Shown here piece by piece: positions 25,716 to 34,852 of a DNA stretch of 51,013 bases. The stretch is from Flavobacteriales bacterium. Its GTDB lineage: Bacteria > Bacteroidota > Bacteroidia > Flavobacteriales > Flavobacteriaceae. The DNA is taken from assembly GCA_027066365.1 (NCBI GenBank), contig JAMONV010000016.1, forward strand, positions 1-51,013. The letters are read 5' to 3'. Both the position numbers and the translations under genes were made by a program. The notes under the pieces are model-generated. The model was not told where the DNA came from. It saw only the letters and a list, made by a program, of their open reading frames with translations, and made no database searches. Positions within the stretch are counted from its first letter, which is position 1. The number at the start of each line of letters is the position of its first letter.

Positions 25716-26430
25716 TTTCAATGGATTTCGAACGCACGCGCATATTAACCAATTCAATTACAAACGAATAGAAAAAGGCAAAATAAATGTAACCCTTCGG
25801 TATTTCATAATGAAAGGCTTCGGCAATTAACAAAGTCCCGATTAAAATCAAAAACGACAACCCCAGCACTTGCAATGTCGGGTGCTTTAAAATGAAATTC
25901 CCAACCGTATCAATGAAAATAATCATAATAATCATGGAAATAATTATAGCCATCGCCATCACGGGAATATGCCCGGTCAAACCGATAGCCGTCAAAATAC
26001 TATCGAAAGAAAACACTATATCCAACAGAATAATTTGTATGATTATCCCGGCAAAATTCATCTTCTTGATTTTCACCTCTTTTTCCGCTGTTTCGCCCGA
26101 TACTTTTTCGTGTATTTCTTTGGTACTTTTATACAAAAGAAATAAGCCGCCGAACAATAATATCAAATCTTTCAGACTCATGTGCAAGGGTCCCCAATGG
26201 AAAAGCGGTTCCGTTGAATGAATAATATATCCGATTAGCAATAAGAATAACAATCTGACTATCAACGCATAAGCCAATCCTTGCTTACGTGCTTTGGATT
26301 GTTGCTTCGCGTCGGACAACTTGGCGGTAAGAATGGATATAAACAAAATATTGTCGATCCCCAAAACAATTTCAAGTGCAGTCAAACTCAATAGAGCCAT
26401 CCATGTTTCGGCACGAAAAAAAATCTCCAT
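25708..26430 (-). CDS. TerC family integral membrane protein
   Basis: 240 residues from ATG 26430; a TTG at 26448 is in frame but coincides with the -7 box. Seven or so membrane helices are seen. The family motif LEIVLGIDNILFISIL has the acidic metal-binding Asp, and DIVFSFDSILTAIGL is the second copy. Homologues export Mn2+ or other metals, some co-translationally with secretion. Soluble loop EKVSGETAEKEVKIKK in the middle. First gene of the terC-small protein-DUF4159-hutI operon. Confidence 0.93.
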   Translation of the reverse strand: MEIFFRAETWMALLSLTALEIVLGIDNILFISILTAKLSDAKQQSKARKQGLAYALIVRLLFLLLIGYIIHSTEPLFHWGPLHMSLKDLILLFGGLFLLYKSTKEIHEKVSGETAEKEVKIKKMNFAGIIIQIILLDIVFSFDSILTAIGLTGHIPVMAMAIIISMIIMIIFIDTVGNFILKHPTLQVLGLSFLILIGTLLIAEAFHYEIPKGYIYFAFFYSFVIELVNMRVRSKSIENE

Positions 26431-26445
26431 AATCAAAAATTTATA

Positions 26446-26476
26446 CAAAGTTAATAGATTGAACTTGAAACGCCAA
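26446..26476 (-). promoter_or_regulatory. promoter of the terC operon
   Basis: Minus strand TTG (26474-26476), 20 bases, then TAACTTTG (26446-26453); the -7 box ends 16 nt before the terC ATG. Confidence 0.65.
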
Positions 26477-26508
26477 TTTATGGCAACAATGAAGTCAATT
26501 CGAAAAAC

Positions 26509-26540
26509 TTGACAAAGGCGGTAGAAATGTCGTATATTCG
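26509..26540 (+). promoter_or_regulatory. promoter of queA
   Basis: TTG (26509-26511), 21 bases, then TATATTCG (26533-26540), one mismatch from TAnnTTTG, 21 nt before the queA ATG. It is back to back with the terC promoter. Confidence 0.45.
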
Positions 26541-26561
26541 CAACCGAAAAAACTGATATTA

Positions 26562-27611
26562 ATGAAGTTATCCGAATTCGACTATCAACTCCCGCGGGAA
26601 CTCATTGCAGAATACCCTACCAATTTACGAGACGAATCACGGTTAATGGTTATTCACCGCGATACCGGCGAAATCGAACACCGGTTGTTCAAAAATATAA
26701 TCGATTATTTTGACGCCGGCGACGTTTTGGTTTTGAACAATACGAAGGTTTTCCCCGCCCGTTTGCTCGGAAGGAAAGAAAAAACCAATGCCGAAATCGA
26801 AGTTTTTTTGCTACGTGAATTGGACAAACAAACCAAATTATGGGACGTCTTGGTGGAACCCGCACGAAAAATCCGTATCGGTAACAAGTTGTTCTTCGGC
26901 GAAGATAACGAATTGGTGGCGGAAGTAATCGACAATACCACTTCGCGCGGACGGACCATCCGCTTCTTGTTTGACGGCCCCCGTCATGAATACGAAAAAA
27001 AACTCAAAGAACTGGGAAAAACGCCGCTTCCCAAATACATCAAGCGTGAAGAAGAAGATTTCGATAAAGAACGCTATCAAACCGTCTTTGCCAAACACGA
27101 AGGTGCCGTAGCGGCACCCACAGCCGGGTTACATTTCTCCAAACGGCTATTGAAAAAATTGGAAATCAAAGACATTCACATGCCCGAAATAACCTTACAT
27201 GTGGGAATCGGTACTTTTTCGCCCGTGGAAGTGGAGGATCTGGGAAAACATAAAATGGACTCGGAATACTATGAAATTTCCCAAGAAGCCGCCGACATCG
27301 TCAATCAAGCACTCGACCAAGGAAAACGCGTTTGTGCCGTAGGCACAACGGTAGTGCGCGCCTTGGAATCGTCCGTGAATGCATACAGCCGTTTACACCC
27401 CGCCAATCGATGGACGCACAAATTCATCTATCCGCCTTATCAATTTAATATCCCCAACGCATTAATTACCAACTTCCATTTGCCCAAATCCACCCTGCTT
27501 ATGCTGGTGGCTGCTTTCGGCGGATACGACCTGATTATGAAAGCCTATAAAATCGCCGTCGAAGAAAAATACCGCTTCTATTCCTACGGCGACGCCATGC
27601 TTATTATCTAA
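26562..27611 (+). CDS. queA: S-adenosylmethionine:tRNA ribosyltransferase-isomerase
   Basis: 349 residues. Makes epoxyqueuosine in tRNA by transferring the ribosyl group of SAM to preQ1 at the wobble base. The opening [19 protein letters not shown], the [14 protein letters not shown] block, [34 protein letters not shown] and [16 protein letters not shown] are all conserved landmarks. Its stop TAA shares a base with the ATG of the next gene (TAATG), so the two are translationally coupled. Confidence 0.97.
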   Translation: MKLSEFDYQLPRELIAEYPTNLRDESRLMVIHRDTGEIEHRLFKNIIDYFDAGDVLVLNNTKVFPARLLGRKEKTNAEIEVFLLRELDKQTKLWDVLVEPARKIRIGNKLFFGEDNELVAEVIDNTTSRGRTIRFLFDGPRHEYEKKLKELGKTPLPKYIKREEEDFDKERYQTVFAKHEGAVAAPTAGLHFSKRLLKKLEIKDIHMPEITLHVGIGTFSPVEVEDLGKHKMDSEYYEISQEAADIVNQALDQGKRVCAVGTTVVRALESSVNAYSRLHPANRWTHKFIYPPYQFNIPNALITNFHLPKSTLLMLVAAFGGYDLIMKAYKIAVEEKYRFYSYGDAMLII

Positions 27612-28390
27612 TGAAAATTACTTTCTTGGGAACAGGTGCTTCGCTCGGCGTGCCGGTCTTAGGCTGCCAATGCTCCGTGTGTCAATCGAAAGATGCGCAC
27701 GACAAACGCTTGCGATCGTCCCTTTTCGTGGAAACGAAAAACGACAGAATCCTAATCGATCCCGGACCGGACTTTCGCCAACAAACCCTCACCCATCATA
27801 TCACGCGCATCGATACTTTCCTGATCACACATCCCCACCACGACCATATCGGCGGATTGGACGATACCCGACCCCTTTTCTATGCCATGGACCGTAAACC
27901 GCTCCGGTTCTATGCCGAACTCTTCACCATTGAAGCCATCCGCAAACACTTCGATTATCTTTTCCCCGCCGGCGGAAAAACCACTTACCACGGCGCTCCC
28001 GAATCCCGGTTCCATACCATAGAAGCCGGAAATCCATTTCAAACAACCTCCGGAACACAGGTTCTACCCTTGCGAGCATTTCACGGCAAGATACCCGTTA
28101 CCGGATTCAAAATCCAAAACCTCGTATATTTGACCGACGTAAAAAAAATACCGAAACAAACCCTCGAACAAATCAATAATAACACCGTCCTTATCCTTGG
28201 CGCATTACACCGGCAACCTCATCCCTTGCATTTCAATTTGAACGAAGCATTGGAATTTATCCGAAAAACTCACCCCGCACTCACCTACCTGACCCACATG
28301 AGTCATTGGATGGGAAAACATAACGAAGTGCAAAAAATATTGCCCCCGAATGTCTTTTTGGCCTACGACGGATTAACCGTCAATCTATAA
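27611..28390 (+). CDS. MBL-fold hydrolase, PhnP-like phosphodiesterase family
   Basis: 259 residues. The opening GTGASLGVPVLGCQCSVCQS has the extra zinc-site cysteines typical of PhnP-like proteins. Next come ILIDPGPDFRQQ, THPHHDHIGGLDD (metal His/Asp cluster), the LRAFHGKIPVTGF His and LTHMSHWMGKH near the end. PhnP cleaves a cyclic ribose phosphodiester in phosphonate use, but no phn genes lie here, so the real substrate is open. Coupling to queA suggests a cytoplasmic housekeeping role. Confidence 0.88.
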   Translation: MKITFLGTGASLGVPVLGCQCSVCQSKDAHDKRLRSSLFVETKNDRILIDPGPDFRQQTLTHHITRIDTFLITHPHHDHIGGLDDTRPLFYAMDRKPLRFYAELFTIEAIRKHFDYLFPAGGKTTYHGAPESRFHTIEAGNPFQTTSGTQVLPLRAFHGKIPVTGFKIQNLVYLTDVKKIPKQTLEQINNNTVLILGALHRQPHPLHFNLNEALEFIRKTHPALTYLTHMSHWMGKHNEVQKILPPNVFLAYDGLTVNL

Positions 28391-28400
28391 AAAACGAAAA

Positions 28401-28835
28401 TCATTCTACCCGATACCAATACTGCGTGCGCCCCAACAACGAAAATCCGATATAACCACGCACCTTCAATTTATTCGGTTCCACCAAGGCCAAATAACAA
28501 CTGTATTCCTTGGCATTCTTGGGATCCATTATGGTTCCGTCCACCCATTCTTTATCGTCGGCATCGTATTCCAAATCCTTCAAAATCACCAAACCGATAA
28601 TATTTTTGTTGGCATATTTTCCCGAACAAGTCCGGCAAATACCGTCCTTATTCTCTTCGGTCAACAACCGGACAATACGGCCGTAATATTTGCCGTCTTT
28701 CTTATAAATCTCAATAATCGATTTGGCCTTGCCCGTTTCATCGTCGATGGTTTTCCAGCGCCCTACGATTTCGTCCTGTGCAAACGTCCATTGAAATACC
28801 CACATGGCTACAAATAGAAACAAAAACTTTCTCAT
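28401..28835 (-). CDS. DUF2147 secreted protein
   Basis: 144 residues with a signal peptide (MRKFLFLFVAMWVFQWTFA). DUF2147 marks are VGRWKTIDDETGKAKSIIEI, GKYYGRIVRL, a CRTC Cys pair, and DPKNAKEYSCYLALVEPN, ending in YWYRVE. A small periplasmic, lipocalin-like beta fold of unknown role. It faces the PhnP-like gene convergently with a 10-base gap and no terminator. Confidence 0.86.
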   Translation of the reverse strand: MRKFLFLFVAMWVFQWTFAQDEIVGRWKTIDDETGKAKSIIEIYKKDGKYYGRIVRLLTEENKDGICRTCSGKYANKNIIGLVILKDLEYDADDKEWVDGTIMDPKNAKEYSCYLALVEPNKLKVRGYIGFSLLGRTQYWYRVE

Positions 28836-28881
28836 ATCTCTTGATTTTTATTCGTTTTTCAAAATTAAATATACACTTTTT

Positions 28882-29811
28882 TTATTTATCCACCTTTTTC
28901 AGCCGGATTATCGACATATTCAATTCATGACCTAATAACAAAAAATAGGCATATAAATAAATCATAAACATCAAAATCAACAACGCACCGATAGAACCGT
29001 AAAGCTGATTATAACGGTTAAAATTCATGATATATAACGAATATAAATAAAATCCCAACGTAAAAAACAAAGTGGTTACCACGCTACCGGCCGATATAAA
29101 AGGCATTTTTTTTCCTTCTTCGGTGCCGAAACGATACAATATGCTCACCGAAATCAAAATCATCATAAAATAAAATATCTTCTTCGACCACAAAAGCCAA
29201 GGCGAAATATCCTCAATCAAGCCGTGCTTTTTCAAATTATATACCACAATAATTTCAAAATAAATAATCGCCGAGATGGTGACGAGCAAAATCAATACCA
29301 AAAGCAACGATATCATCAAAGCAAAGCCGTATTGCTTAAAAAATTTCCGGTGATTATACACCTTATTGACCGACCCTTCAAAACCCGTTAAAATGGCATT
29401 AATACCGTTAGCCATAAAGAAAATTAATAACAAAAGCCCGATCGACAACAAGCTTTCACGCCTGTGGGTGGCTACGTCGTAAATGATGTTTTTAAACAAT
29501 TCGTGTGTTTTCGGCGGCAAAACGTCATATAAAAAATGGATGAAATCGTTCTGAAATCCTTCAATGGGAATAAACGGAATCAAACTCAGCATAAAAAGCA
29601 AAAAGGGAAATAAAGCCATAAAAAAACTATAGGCAATGGCCGCTGCCCGCATGCTAATCCTTCCGTAAAATACACCTTTCCAATAAAATATCAGCAAATC
29701 ATAAAAATTCATTTCGCGCGAAAACGGAACACGAATACGCTTCAAAAATCTTTCCAAGCGTAAACCCGTCGCATAAAGTAATCGATATAACGAAAGAAAC
29801 CGTTTTCTCAC
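28882..29811 (-). CDS. YihY/BrkB family inner-membrane protein
   Basis: 309 residues, start GTG at 29811 (an internal ATG at 29712 starting MNFYDLL is an alternative). About six membrane helices. Family motifs are SMRAAAIAYSFFMALFPFLLF, LLLIFFMANGINAILTGFEG (quoted in part) and ALLILMFMIYLYAYFLLLGHELN near the end. Once misnamed RNase BN; function unknown. A -7 box ends 5 nt before the start codon. 46 bases separate it from the DUF2147 gene. Confidence 0.9.
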   Translation of the reverse strand: MRKRFLSLYRLLYATGLRLERFLKRIRVPFSREMNFYDLLIFYWKGVFYGRISMRAAAIAYSFFMALFPFLLFMLSLIPFIPIEGFQNDFIHFLYDVLPPKTHELFKNIIYDVATHRRESLLSIGLLLLIFFMANGINAILTGFEGSVNKVYNHRKFFKQYGFALMISLLLVLILLVTISAIIYFEIIVVYNLKKHGLIEDISPWLLWSKKIFYFMMILISVSILYRFGTEEGKKMPFISAGSVVTTLFFTLGFYLYSLYIMNFNRYNQLYGSIGALLILMFMIYLYAYFLLLGHELNMSIIRLKKVDK

Positions 29812-29815
29812 CGTT

Positions 29816-29823
29816 CAAATTTA
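29816..29823 (-). promoter_or_regulatory. -7 box (TAAATTTG) directly before the YihY-family gene
   Basis: Perfect TAnnTTTG on the minus strand, ending 5 nt before the GTG start. A transcript from it would begin about at the start codon. No clear -33 element. Confidence 0.45.
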
Positions 29824-29849
29824 ATAAAAATAACCGCCCGTTATACCTC

Positions 29850-29879
29850 TTTGTATTTATGAAAAAATCCGTATTTTTA
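29850..29879 (+). promoter_or_regulatory. possible promoter of the 29897 gene
   Basis: TTTG (29850-29853), 18 bases, then TATTTTTA (29872-29879), one mismatch from the -7 consensus, 18 nt before the ATG. Confidence 0.35.
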
Positions 29880-29896
29880 AGCCAAGAAAATCATCT

Positions 29897-30481
29897 ATGC
29901 GCGAAAGCCTTTTCATGCTATCACTTGTTTTCCTGGCGGTATTCACCGTCAAGGCACAAGAAAATCCCGTTAAAGTCTTTGTGGAACAAGATGGAAAACG
30001 TTATTCACTCAACAACCACACCGTTACGCTCAAGCGCAAACCCTTCACCCTCATCGTGGAATTCGATCAACCCGATCAATACAACGGAATATATATCAAT
30101 ACCTCCTTTGAACGTTTTTATTTCAAACTGTTCCCCTCCGAACGCATCCCCGATTTTGAATATTTACCCCAAAAAGTTCTTTCGGAATACAAATTCAATC
30201 CGAATCGAGAACTGAAAATTCATCCCGAATATTTTCAATATCTGGGATTTAACCCGAACCGCAATTGGTTCAAATTCAACAAAATAGAAAGAAAAAACGG
30301 AAAAGTGATCGGATACCGGATAGTGGAAAACCTCGACTTGGTCAAACAAGGAAGACGTATTCCCATTGCCCAAAACAAAAAAGAATTATATTTGTTTTTC
30401 ACCGTTGTCAAAAAAGACCCCCGCGCCTTGGACGGGCTTCGGGAAATTTATCGCTTTAAAGGAAAAATAAAATTCCGTTAA
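29897..30481 (+). CDS. secreted protein of unknown function
   Basis: 194 residues with a signal peptide (MRESLFMLSLVFLAVFTVKAQ). I do not recognise a named family. The mature part is rich in Tyr/Phe and Lys (FTLIVEFDQPDQYNGIYIN, FNPNRNWFKFNKIE) and probably all-beta, ending with DGLREIYRFKGKIKFR. It is transcribed divergently from the YihY gene and sits 43 bases before the exonuclease gene, so it may be cotranscribed with it. Confidence 0.78.
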   Translation: MRESLFMLSLVFLAVFTVKAQENPVKVFVEQDGKRYSLNNHTVTLKRKPFTLIVEFDQPDQYNGIYINTSFERFYFKLFPSERIPDFEYLPQKVLSEYKFNPNRELKIHPEYFQYLGFNPNRNWFKFNKIERKNGKVIGYRIVENLDLVKQGRRIPIAQNKKELYLFFTVVKKDPRALDGLREIYRFKGKIKFR

Positions 30482-30524
30482 GAAATATTTCTTTATTCCG
30501 AATCCTTTTTCAAAAAATTCCGCC

Positions 30525-31247
30525 ATGCTCCACACCATACCGATCGATAAAATCCTTTTCCTCGATATTGAAACGGTGCCATTGAAATATCGCTATGAAG
30601 ATTTGAACGAACACGAACGTTACCTTTTCGACAAAAAAGTTTCTTATCGAATCAAAGAAGGAGTTACAACAAAAGACATCTATGAACGAGCCGGCATCTG
30701 GGCTGAATTCGGTAAAGTGGTTTCCATCGTATTCGGAATATTCAAACAAACACAAGGAAAAAGAACATTTCACATCAAAAGTCTTGCCGGTTCCAACGAA
30801 AAATCATTATTGGAAGAAACTTCCCGAATCCTTAATGATTTTTACACTAAAAAACCGCAAGGATACCTCTGCGCTCACAACGGCAAAGAATTCGACTTTC
30901 CGTTTTTGGCCCGCCGTATGTTGATAAACCGGGTTTCCCTTCCCCGAATCCTGAAAATACACGGGAAAAAACCTTGGGAAACACCCTTTTGCGACACCCT
31001 CGAATTATGGCAATTCGGCGATCGCAAGCATTATACATCCCTCGAATTATTGACCGAAATACTGGGTATAACCTCTCCCAAAAACAACATCGACGGAAGC
31101 GACGTGGCACGCATTTTTTATGAAGAAAACGACTTGCATCGCATTCAAGAATATTGCGAACGCGACGTAATTGCTTTGGCCAATGTTTTCTTACGACTTC
31201 GTGAAGAAGATACGCTTAAAGCAAATGAAATCATAAAAAAATCTTAG
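30525..31247 (+). CDS. 3'-5' exonuclease, DnaQ-like, PolB-associated type (DNA_pol_B_exo2)
   Basis: 240 residues. The exonuclease residues are in FLDIETVP (Asp/Glu), CAHNGKEFDFPFL (Asp) and the C-terminal YCERDVIAL (Asp), with KHYTSLELLTEILGI in between. The family is a stand-alone version of the polymerase B proofreading domain. It is likely to act on single-stranded DNA or RNA ends. 155 bases of AT-rich DNA without a clear terminator separate it from the convergent DUF4476 gene. Confidence 0.9.
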   Translation: MLHTIPIDKILFLDIETVPLKYRYEDLNEHERYLFDKKVSYRIKEGVTTKDIYERAGIWAEFGKVVSIVFGIFKQTQGKRTFHIKSLAGSNEKSLLEETSRILNDFYTKKPQGYLCAHNGKEFDFPFLARRMLINRVSLPRILKIHGKKPWETPFCDTLELWQFGDRKHYTSLELLTEILGITSPKNNIDGSDVARIFYEENDLHRIQEYCERDVIALANVFLRLREEDTLKANEIIKKS

Positions 31248-31402
31248 CCTATTGTTCCATGCCGGACCGGTTAACTTTTCTTGCCAAAAACATATTGTAC
31301 ATCCCGAAAGAAAAACAAACACCCCTGCACAACATGATTTTAAATATGCCCCATAAGCACCTCACGGGTAAATTAAAATTTATTCAATCTCAATCTTTGT
31401 TA

Positions 31403-32140
31403 TTAATAGGAACGCTCCCCTATGTATTGCTCCAATTCCTCTTTCGAACTCTCAAAATCCAGCGTATCATAAATCAAATGAAAATTACTCAAATCATATA
31501 AGTAATCCCAAGCGAATTTTGCTAATTCAACTTTATTTTCATCGAAAGAAAACAAATTCATCATTTGCCGCAATTGCACCGCCGTCAGGCATGCATTGGT
31601 GCGAATAACCGTTTTGGCCACGCGCAAACGGCCATCATCAAAAGATTCGTTTTCAATAGCCTCCAACATGCTTTTAAAACGTTGCCGCGAAACCGGAACG
31701 GAACAACCTACCGATCCCGTATAAACCGGTTGGGGGCCAGTCGGCATGATTAAATCCACAGCATACAACGGAACGGAGCCGTATGTATTAACCGAACCCG
31801 CCGGATAAATATCAGCCACGATAAAACGTTTCCCGTTACCACCCTGCAAATAGGGAACTACATGATAAACTATTTCGCTGGACGGCGGAACATATAATTC
31901 TTCACTTATTTTCTTATCGATATTTCCGAAACGGAAATAAACACTCACGCGATAATAACCGCCCCGTAAAGGACCTATTTTTAACTCCGGAACCGGCTTA
32001 ATGTTCACACCAACCCCGTTTATATCAACCCTAACCGGTTGACCGTTATCCGATATAATCACCAAATATCCCGGCGACTGCGCAAAAACGAAGTGAATCA
32101 ACCCAAAAATCAATCCGAATAAATATTTCCTTAATAACAT
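31403..32140 (-). CDS. DUF4476 secreted protein
   Basis: 245 residues from ATG 32140 (a GTG at 32146 is also in frame). Signal peptide MLLRKYLFGLIFGLIHFVFAQ. The N-terminal half is beta-rich (GPLRGGYYRVSVYFRFG), followed by a helical DUF4476 domain at ~145-235 marked by RFKSMLEAIENESFDDGR, LTAVQLRQMMNLFSFDENK and KLAKFAWDYLYD-type helices. Exported, function unknown. Confidence 0.85.
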   Translation of the reverse strand: MLLRKYLFGLIFGLIHFVFAQSPGYLVIISDNGQPVRVDINGVGVNIKPVPELKIGPLRGGYYRVSVYFRFGNIDKKISEELYVPPSSEIVYHVVPYLQGGNGKRFIVADIYPAGSVNTYGSVPLYAVDLIMPTGPQPVYTGSVGCSVPVSRQRFKSMLEAIENESFDDGRLRVAKTVIRTNACLTAVQLRQMMNLFSFDENKVELAKFAWDYLYDLSNFHLIYDTLDFESSKEELEQYIGERSY

Positions 32141-32223
32141 AAGCACAACTTTATTGAATCACAAAACAAATAACATGCCATTATCCCAAATATGGGAATT
32201 CGTACATCCTCGTATAGCCCTAC

Positions 32224-32257
32224 GAAAAAACCGCTCCCGAAGCAAACGGAAGCGGTT
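32224..32257 (-). terminator. terminator after mscL
   Basis: On the minus strand ACCGCTTCCG pairs with CGGGAGCGGT (one G.T pair) around TTTGCTT and is followed by six T, 20 bases past the mscL stop. Confidence 0.85.
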
Positions 32258-32276
32258 TATGAAGAATCTTTTAAGC

Positions 32277-32687
32277 TTATTTGTTTTTCAGCAAATCACG
32301 AATTTCCGACAATAATTTTTCTTCGTTCGACGGTTCGGGTGGTGCCACGGGCGCTTCCTCTTCTTTCTTCTTCATCTTATTCACGGCCTTCACCACCAAG
32401 AACATCACAAAGGCAATGATAATGAAATCCACCAATGCCGTCAGGAATGTTCCGTATTCCAAAAAGATTTGCTTTACTTTTCCGTCCGGGCCCGCGGTCT
32501 CCTTCAATAAAATCTTCCATGCCTTCATATCCGTATTGAAAATCAACCCGATCAAAGGTGAAACAATCCCGCCGGTAAATGTATTAACCACTTCCTTAAA
32601 CGCCGCACCCATCACAAAACCAACGGCAATATCAATCAAATTGCCCTTCATGGCAAAATCTTTGAACTCCTTTAAAAATCCGCTCAT
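32277..32687 (-). CDS. mscL: large-conductance mechanosensitive channel
   Basis: 136 residues. Pressure valve of the inner membrane. N-terminal helix MSGFLKEFKDFAMKGN, TM1 LIDIAVGFVMGAAFKEVVNT, a periplasmic loop, TM2 FLTALVDFIIIAFVMFLVVKAVN, and a charged C-terminal bundle helix EEKLLSEIRDLL. All family features are intact. Monocistronic, with its own terminator. Confidence 0.97.
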   Translation of the reverse strand: MSGFLKEFKDFAMKGNLIDIAVGFVMGAAFKEVVNTFTGGIVSPLIGLIFNTDMKAWKILLKETAGPDGKVKQIFLEYGTFLTALVDFIIIAFVMFLVVKAVNKMKKKEEEAPVAPPEPSNEEKLLSEIRDLLKNK

Positions 32688-32713
32688 AACTTATTTGTTT
32701 TAAATTCTTTAAG

Positions 32714-32721
32714 CAAATATA
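32714..32721 (-). promoter_or_regulatory. -7 box (TATATTTG) of mscL
   Basis: Perfect TAnnTTTG on the minus strand, 27 nt before the mscL ATG. No clear -33 partner. The rest of 32688-32925 is AT-rich with no other signal seen. Confidence 0.5.
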
Positions 32722-32925
32722 AAACATTTTTATAATAGAAACGAAATGAGATATTCGGAATATTACAACCAATTAATTAACCCATTGATTATCAATCGTT
32801 TGCGACAATTCGAAATATAAAATATAAAACCGTATGAATGCCTTTTTGCTAACAATCCTATTTTATCCTTTTCAGGACAAAATAATAAAATCATACCGGA
32901 TTCGTTTTCATTATCGATTCGATAA

Positions 32926-34827
32926 TTACCCTGTGCGGCCATTGATCAAGTAATAACGCCGTTTCTTATCCATAGCTATAATACCTCCGTCAACGAAATA
33001 ATCCAAAACCCGACGCCATTTTTCTTCGTCAAAGATATAAGGTCGCATCTCTGCGTAAGTCATGGGAGTTTGTCTCAATAAACGCATAATTTCGGATTGA
33101 ATACGCTTCAAATCCCCTTGTTTTTTTCGCAAACAAACATCGCAATTTTCGCAAGAAAAAGGTATCTTCTCGTCAAAATATGCTTTCAAAAATTCCACCC
33201 GGCATTGATGTTCGTTTCTAACGTAATCCAACATTTTTAACGCCTTATCACGCTTAATTTTCAAATAATGCTCCATCGAACGCCGATAAGTATTAATCAA
33301 GCGTTCATGCCACGGTCTCAAAAACACAATCCTGATCATCCCTTTTGCATTCGAATATTCAATCCATCCGTGTTTGTCCAAAATATCCAGATGCTTTCGT
33401 AAATCCTCTTTTGATATATTCCACTTCCGGGAAAAACGGTCCTCGTCAAAAGACACAGGATAATCAAACACATCCAAAACGGAACGAATAATCATTTCCA
33501 AAGTCCGCTTCACAGCATTGCGCGGTTCGCTTTCCACATATTCCCTTACTTTCCCCGGCGCAACAACCACCCGCAGGCGTGAATGCAATTCTCCTTCTTC
33601 AGTTAACCGTATCAAACCGTGATTCTCCAAAATTTTTAAGGCAATCATGATCTTATAGGGCGAAAAACCGTATTTTTTTGCCCATTGCACCAAGCGAATA
33701 AATATTTCGGTTCCTTCGCCTTCGCCTTCGGGAATGAAATGAGATTGATATAAACGCGTATAAATTTGCCGGATAAAATCAAACGAAGGAAATTGCCAAT
33801 CCATCTTCTCAACAAAACTCTTTAATCCCGAAGAATCCGCAACAATCACGGCAAGCGCTGGCTTACCGTCGCGCCCACCTCTGCCGGCTTCTTGAATATA
33901 TTGCTCCGGCGACCATGGAATGTCGGCATGCACCACCACTCGAACATCCGGTTTATTGATACCCATCCCGAAAGCGCCCGTAGCCACCACCACGTCCGCC
34001 TCCCCTTCTAACCATGCATGCAATGTTTCATCCTTTTCCTCCTTCGACATTCCGCCGTGAAAATACATAGCACCAATACCGGCGGAACGTAAAAAACCGG
34101 CCAATTCAACCGTCGCACGACGTGTGTTCACATAAACGATTCCCGATTGACCGGGCACCAATAATGAACGTATCTGCGAAAAACGATCCTCCGTGAGATA
34201 AACCGAATAACGAATATTCGACCGGTAAAACGACGATATAAAAACAGCCGGATCACGCAATTTGAGTTGTTTGACTATATCTTCACGCGTCAACCGGGTT
34301 GCTGTAGCCGTAAGGGCCATCACAGGCGTTCCCGGAGATATTTCTCTAATCTCTGCAATACGCAAATAATCCGGCCTGAAATCATGACCCCACTCCGACA
34401 CGCAATGCGCCTCGTCAACCACAATCAAATCCGGCGGCTTCTGACGTAAAAAATCCCTGATCAACGGACTGCGCAAACGCTCGGGCGACAGCAGTAAAAA
34501 CGGAAACCCGCCGTGGTAAATATTATCCAGTTTCCTTCGGATTGCCGTCCCCGATAAAGGTCCGGATAAAACCTCCACACTTATCCCTACGCGTTTTAAC
34601 CCGTCTGCCTGATCGCGCATCAATGCAACCAATGGCGTAATAACCAAGGTATAACCGCCACGAACCAAACCCGCTACCTGATAAATCAAGGATTTTCCCG
34701 AACCCGTAGGTAAAACCGCCAAAACATCACGCCCGGAAACGGCAGCTCGAATAATTTCTTCCTGACCCCGGCGAAAAGAATCAAAACCCCAGTGTTGACG
34801 TAAAATATCAATCGGTTCCTTCTGCAC
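32926..34827 (-). CDS. recQ: RecQ-family ATP-dependent DNA helicase
   Basis: 633 residues. 3'-5' DNA helicase for recombination and fork repair. Motif 0 FDSFRRGQEEII, Walker A LPTGSGKSLIYQ, DEAHCVSEWGHDFRPDY (motif II plus the aromatic loop), LTATATR (III), YFHGGMSKEEK (IV/V region) and QEAGRGGRDG (VI) are all present. The zinc-binding module is CRVEFLKAYF with SCENCDVC. A winged-helix region follows, but no HRDC domain, as in many Bacteroidota paralogues. It lies 25 bases after the AAA ATPase gene, so the two form a unit. Confidence 0.94.
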   Translation of the reverse strand: MQKEPIDILRQHWGFDSFRRGQEEIIRAAVSGRDVLAVLPTGSGKSLIYQVAGLVRGGYTLVITPLVALMRDQADGLKRVGISVEVLSGPLSGTAIRRKLDNIYHGGFPFLLLSPERLRSPLIRDFLRQKPPDLIVVDEAHCVSEWGHDFRPDYLRIAEIREISPGTPVMALTATATRLTREDIVKQLKLRDPAVFISSFYRSNIRYSVYLTEDRFSQIRSLLVPGQSGIVYVNTRRATVELAGFLRSAGIGAMYFHGGMSKEEKDETLHAWLEGEADVVVATGAFGMGINKPDVRVVVHADIPWSPEQYIQEAGRGGRDGKPALAVIVADSSGLKSFVEKMDWQFPSFDFIRQIYTRLYQSHFIPEGEGEGTEIFIRLVQWAKKYGFSPYKIMIALKILENHGLIRLTEEGELHSRLRVVVAPGKVREYVESEPRNAVKRTLEMIIRSVLDVFDYPVSFDEDRFSRKWNISKEDLRKHLDILDKHGWIEYSNAKGMIRIVFLRPWHERLINTYRRSMEHYLKIKRDKALKMLDYVRNEHQCRVEFLKAYFDEKIPFSCENCDVCLRKKQGDLKRIQSEIMRLLRQTPMTYAEMRPYIFDEEKWRRVLDYFVDGGIIAMDKKRRYYLINGRTG

Positions 34828-34852
34828 GATAACAAAACGGTTTCAATCCTTA

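Noticed and set aside
31259-31501. 80-codon plus-strand frame after the exonuclease gene
   Set aside because: It overlaps the 3' end of the DUF4476 gene in antisense, has no promoter or recognisable domain, and ends as a hydrophobic shadow. A real small gene in its first 140 bases cannot be excluded.
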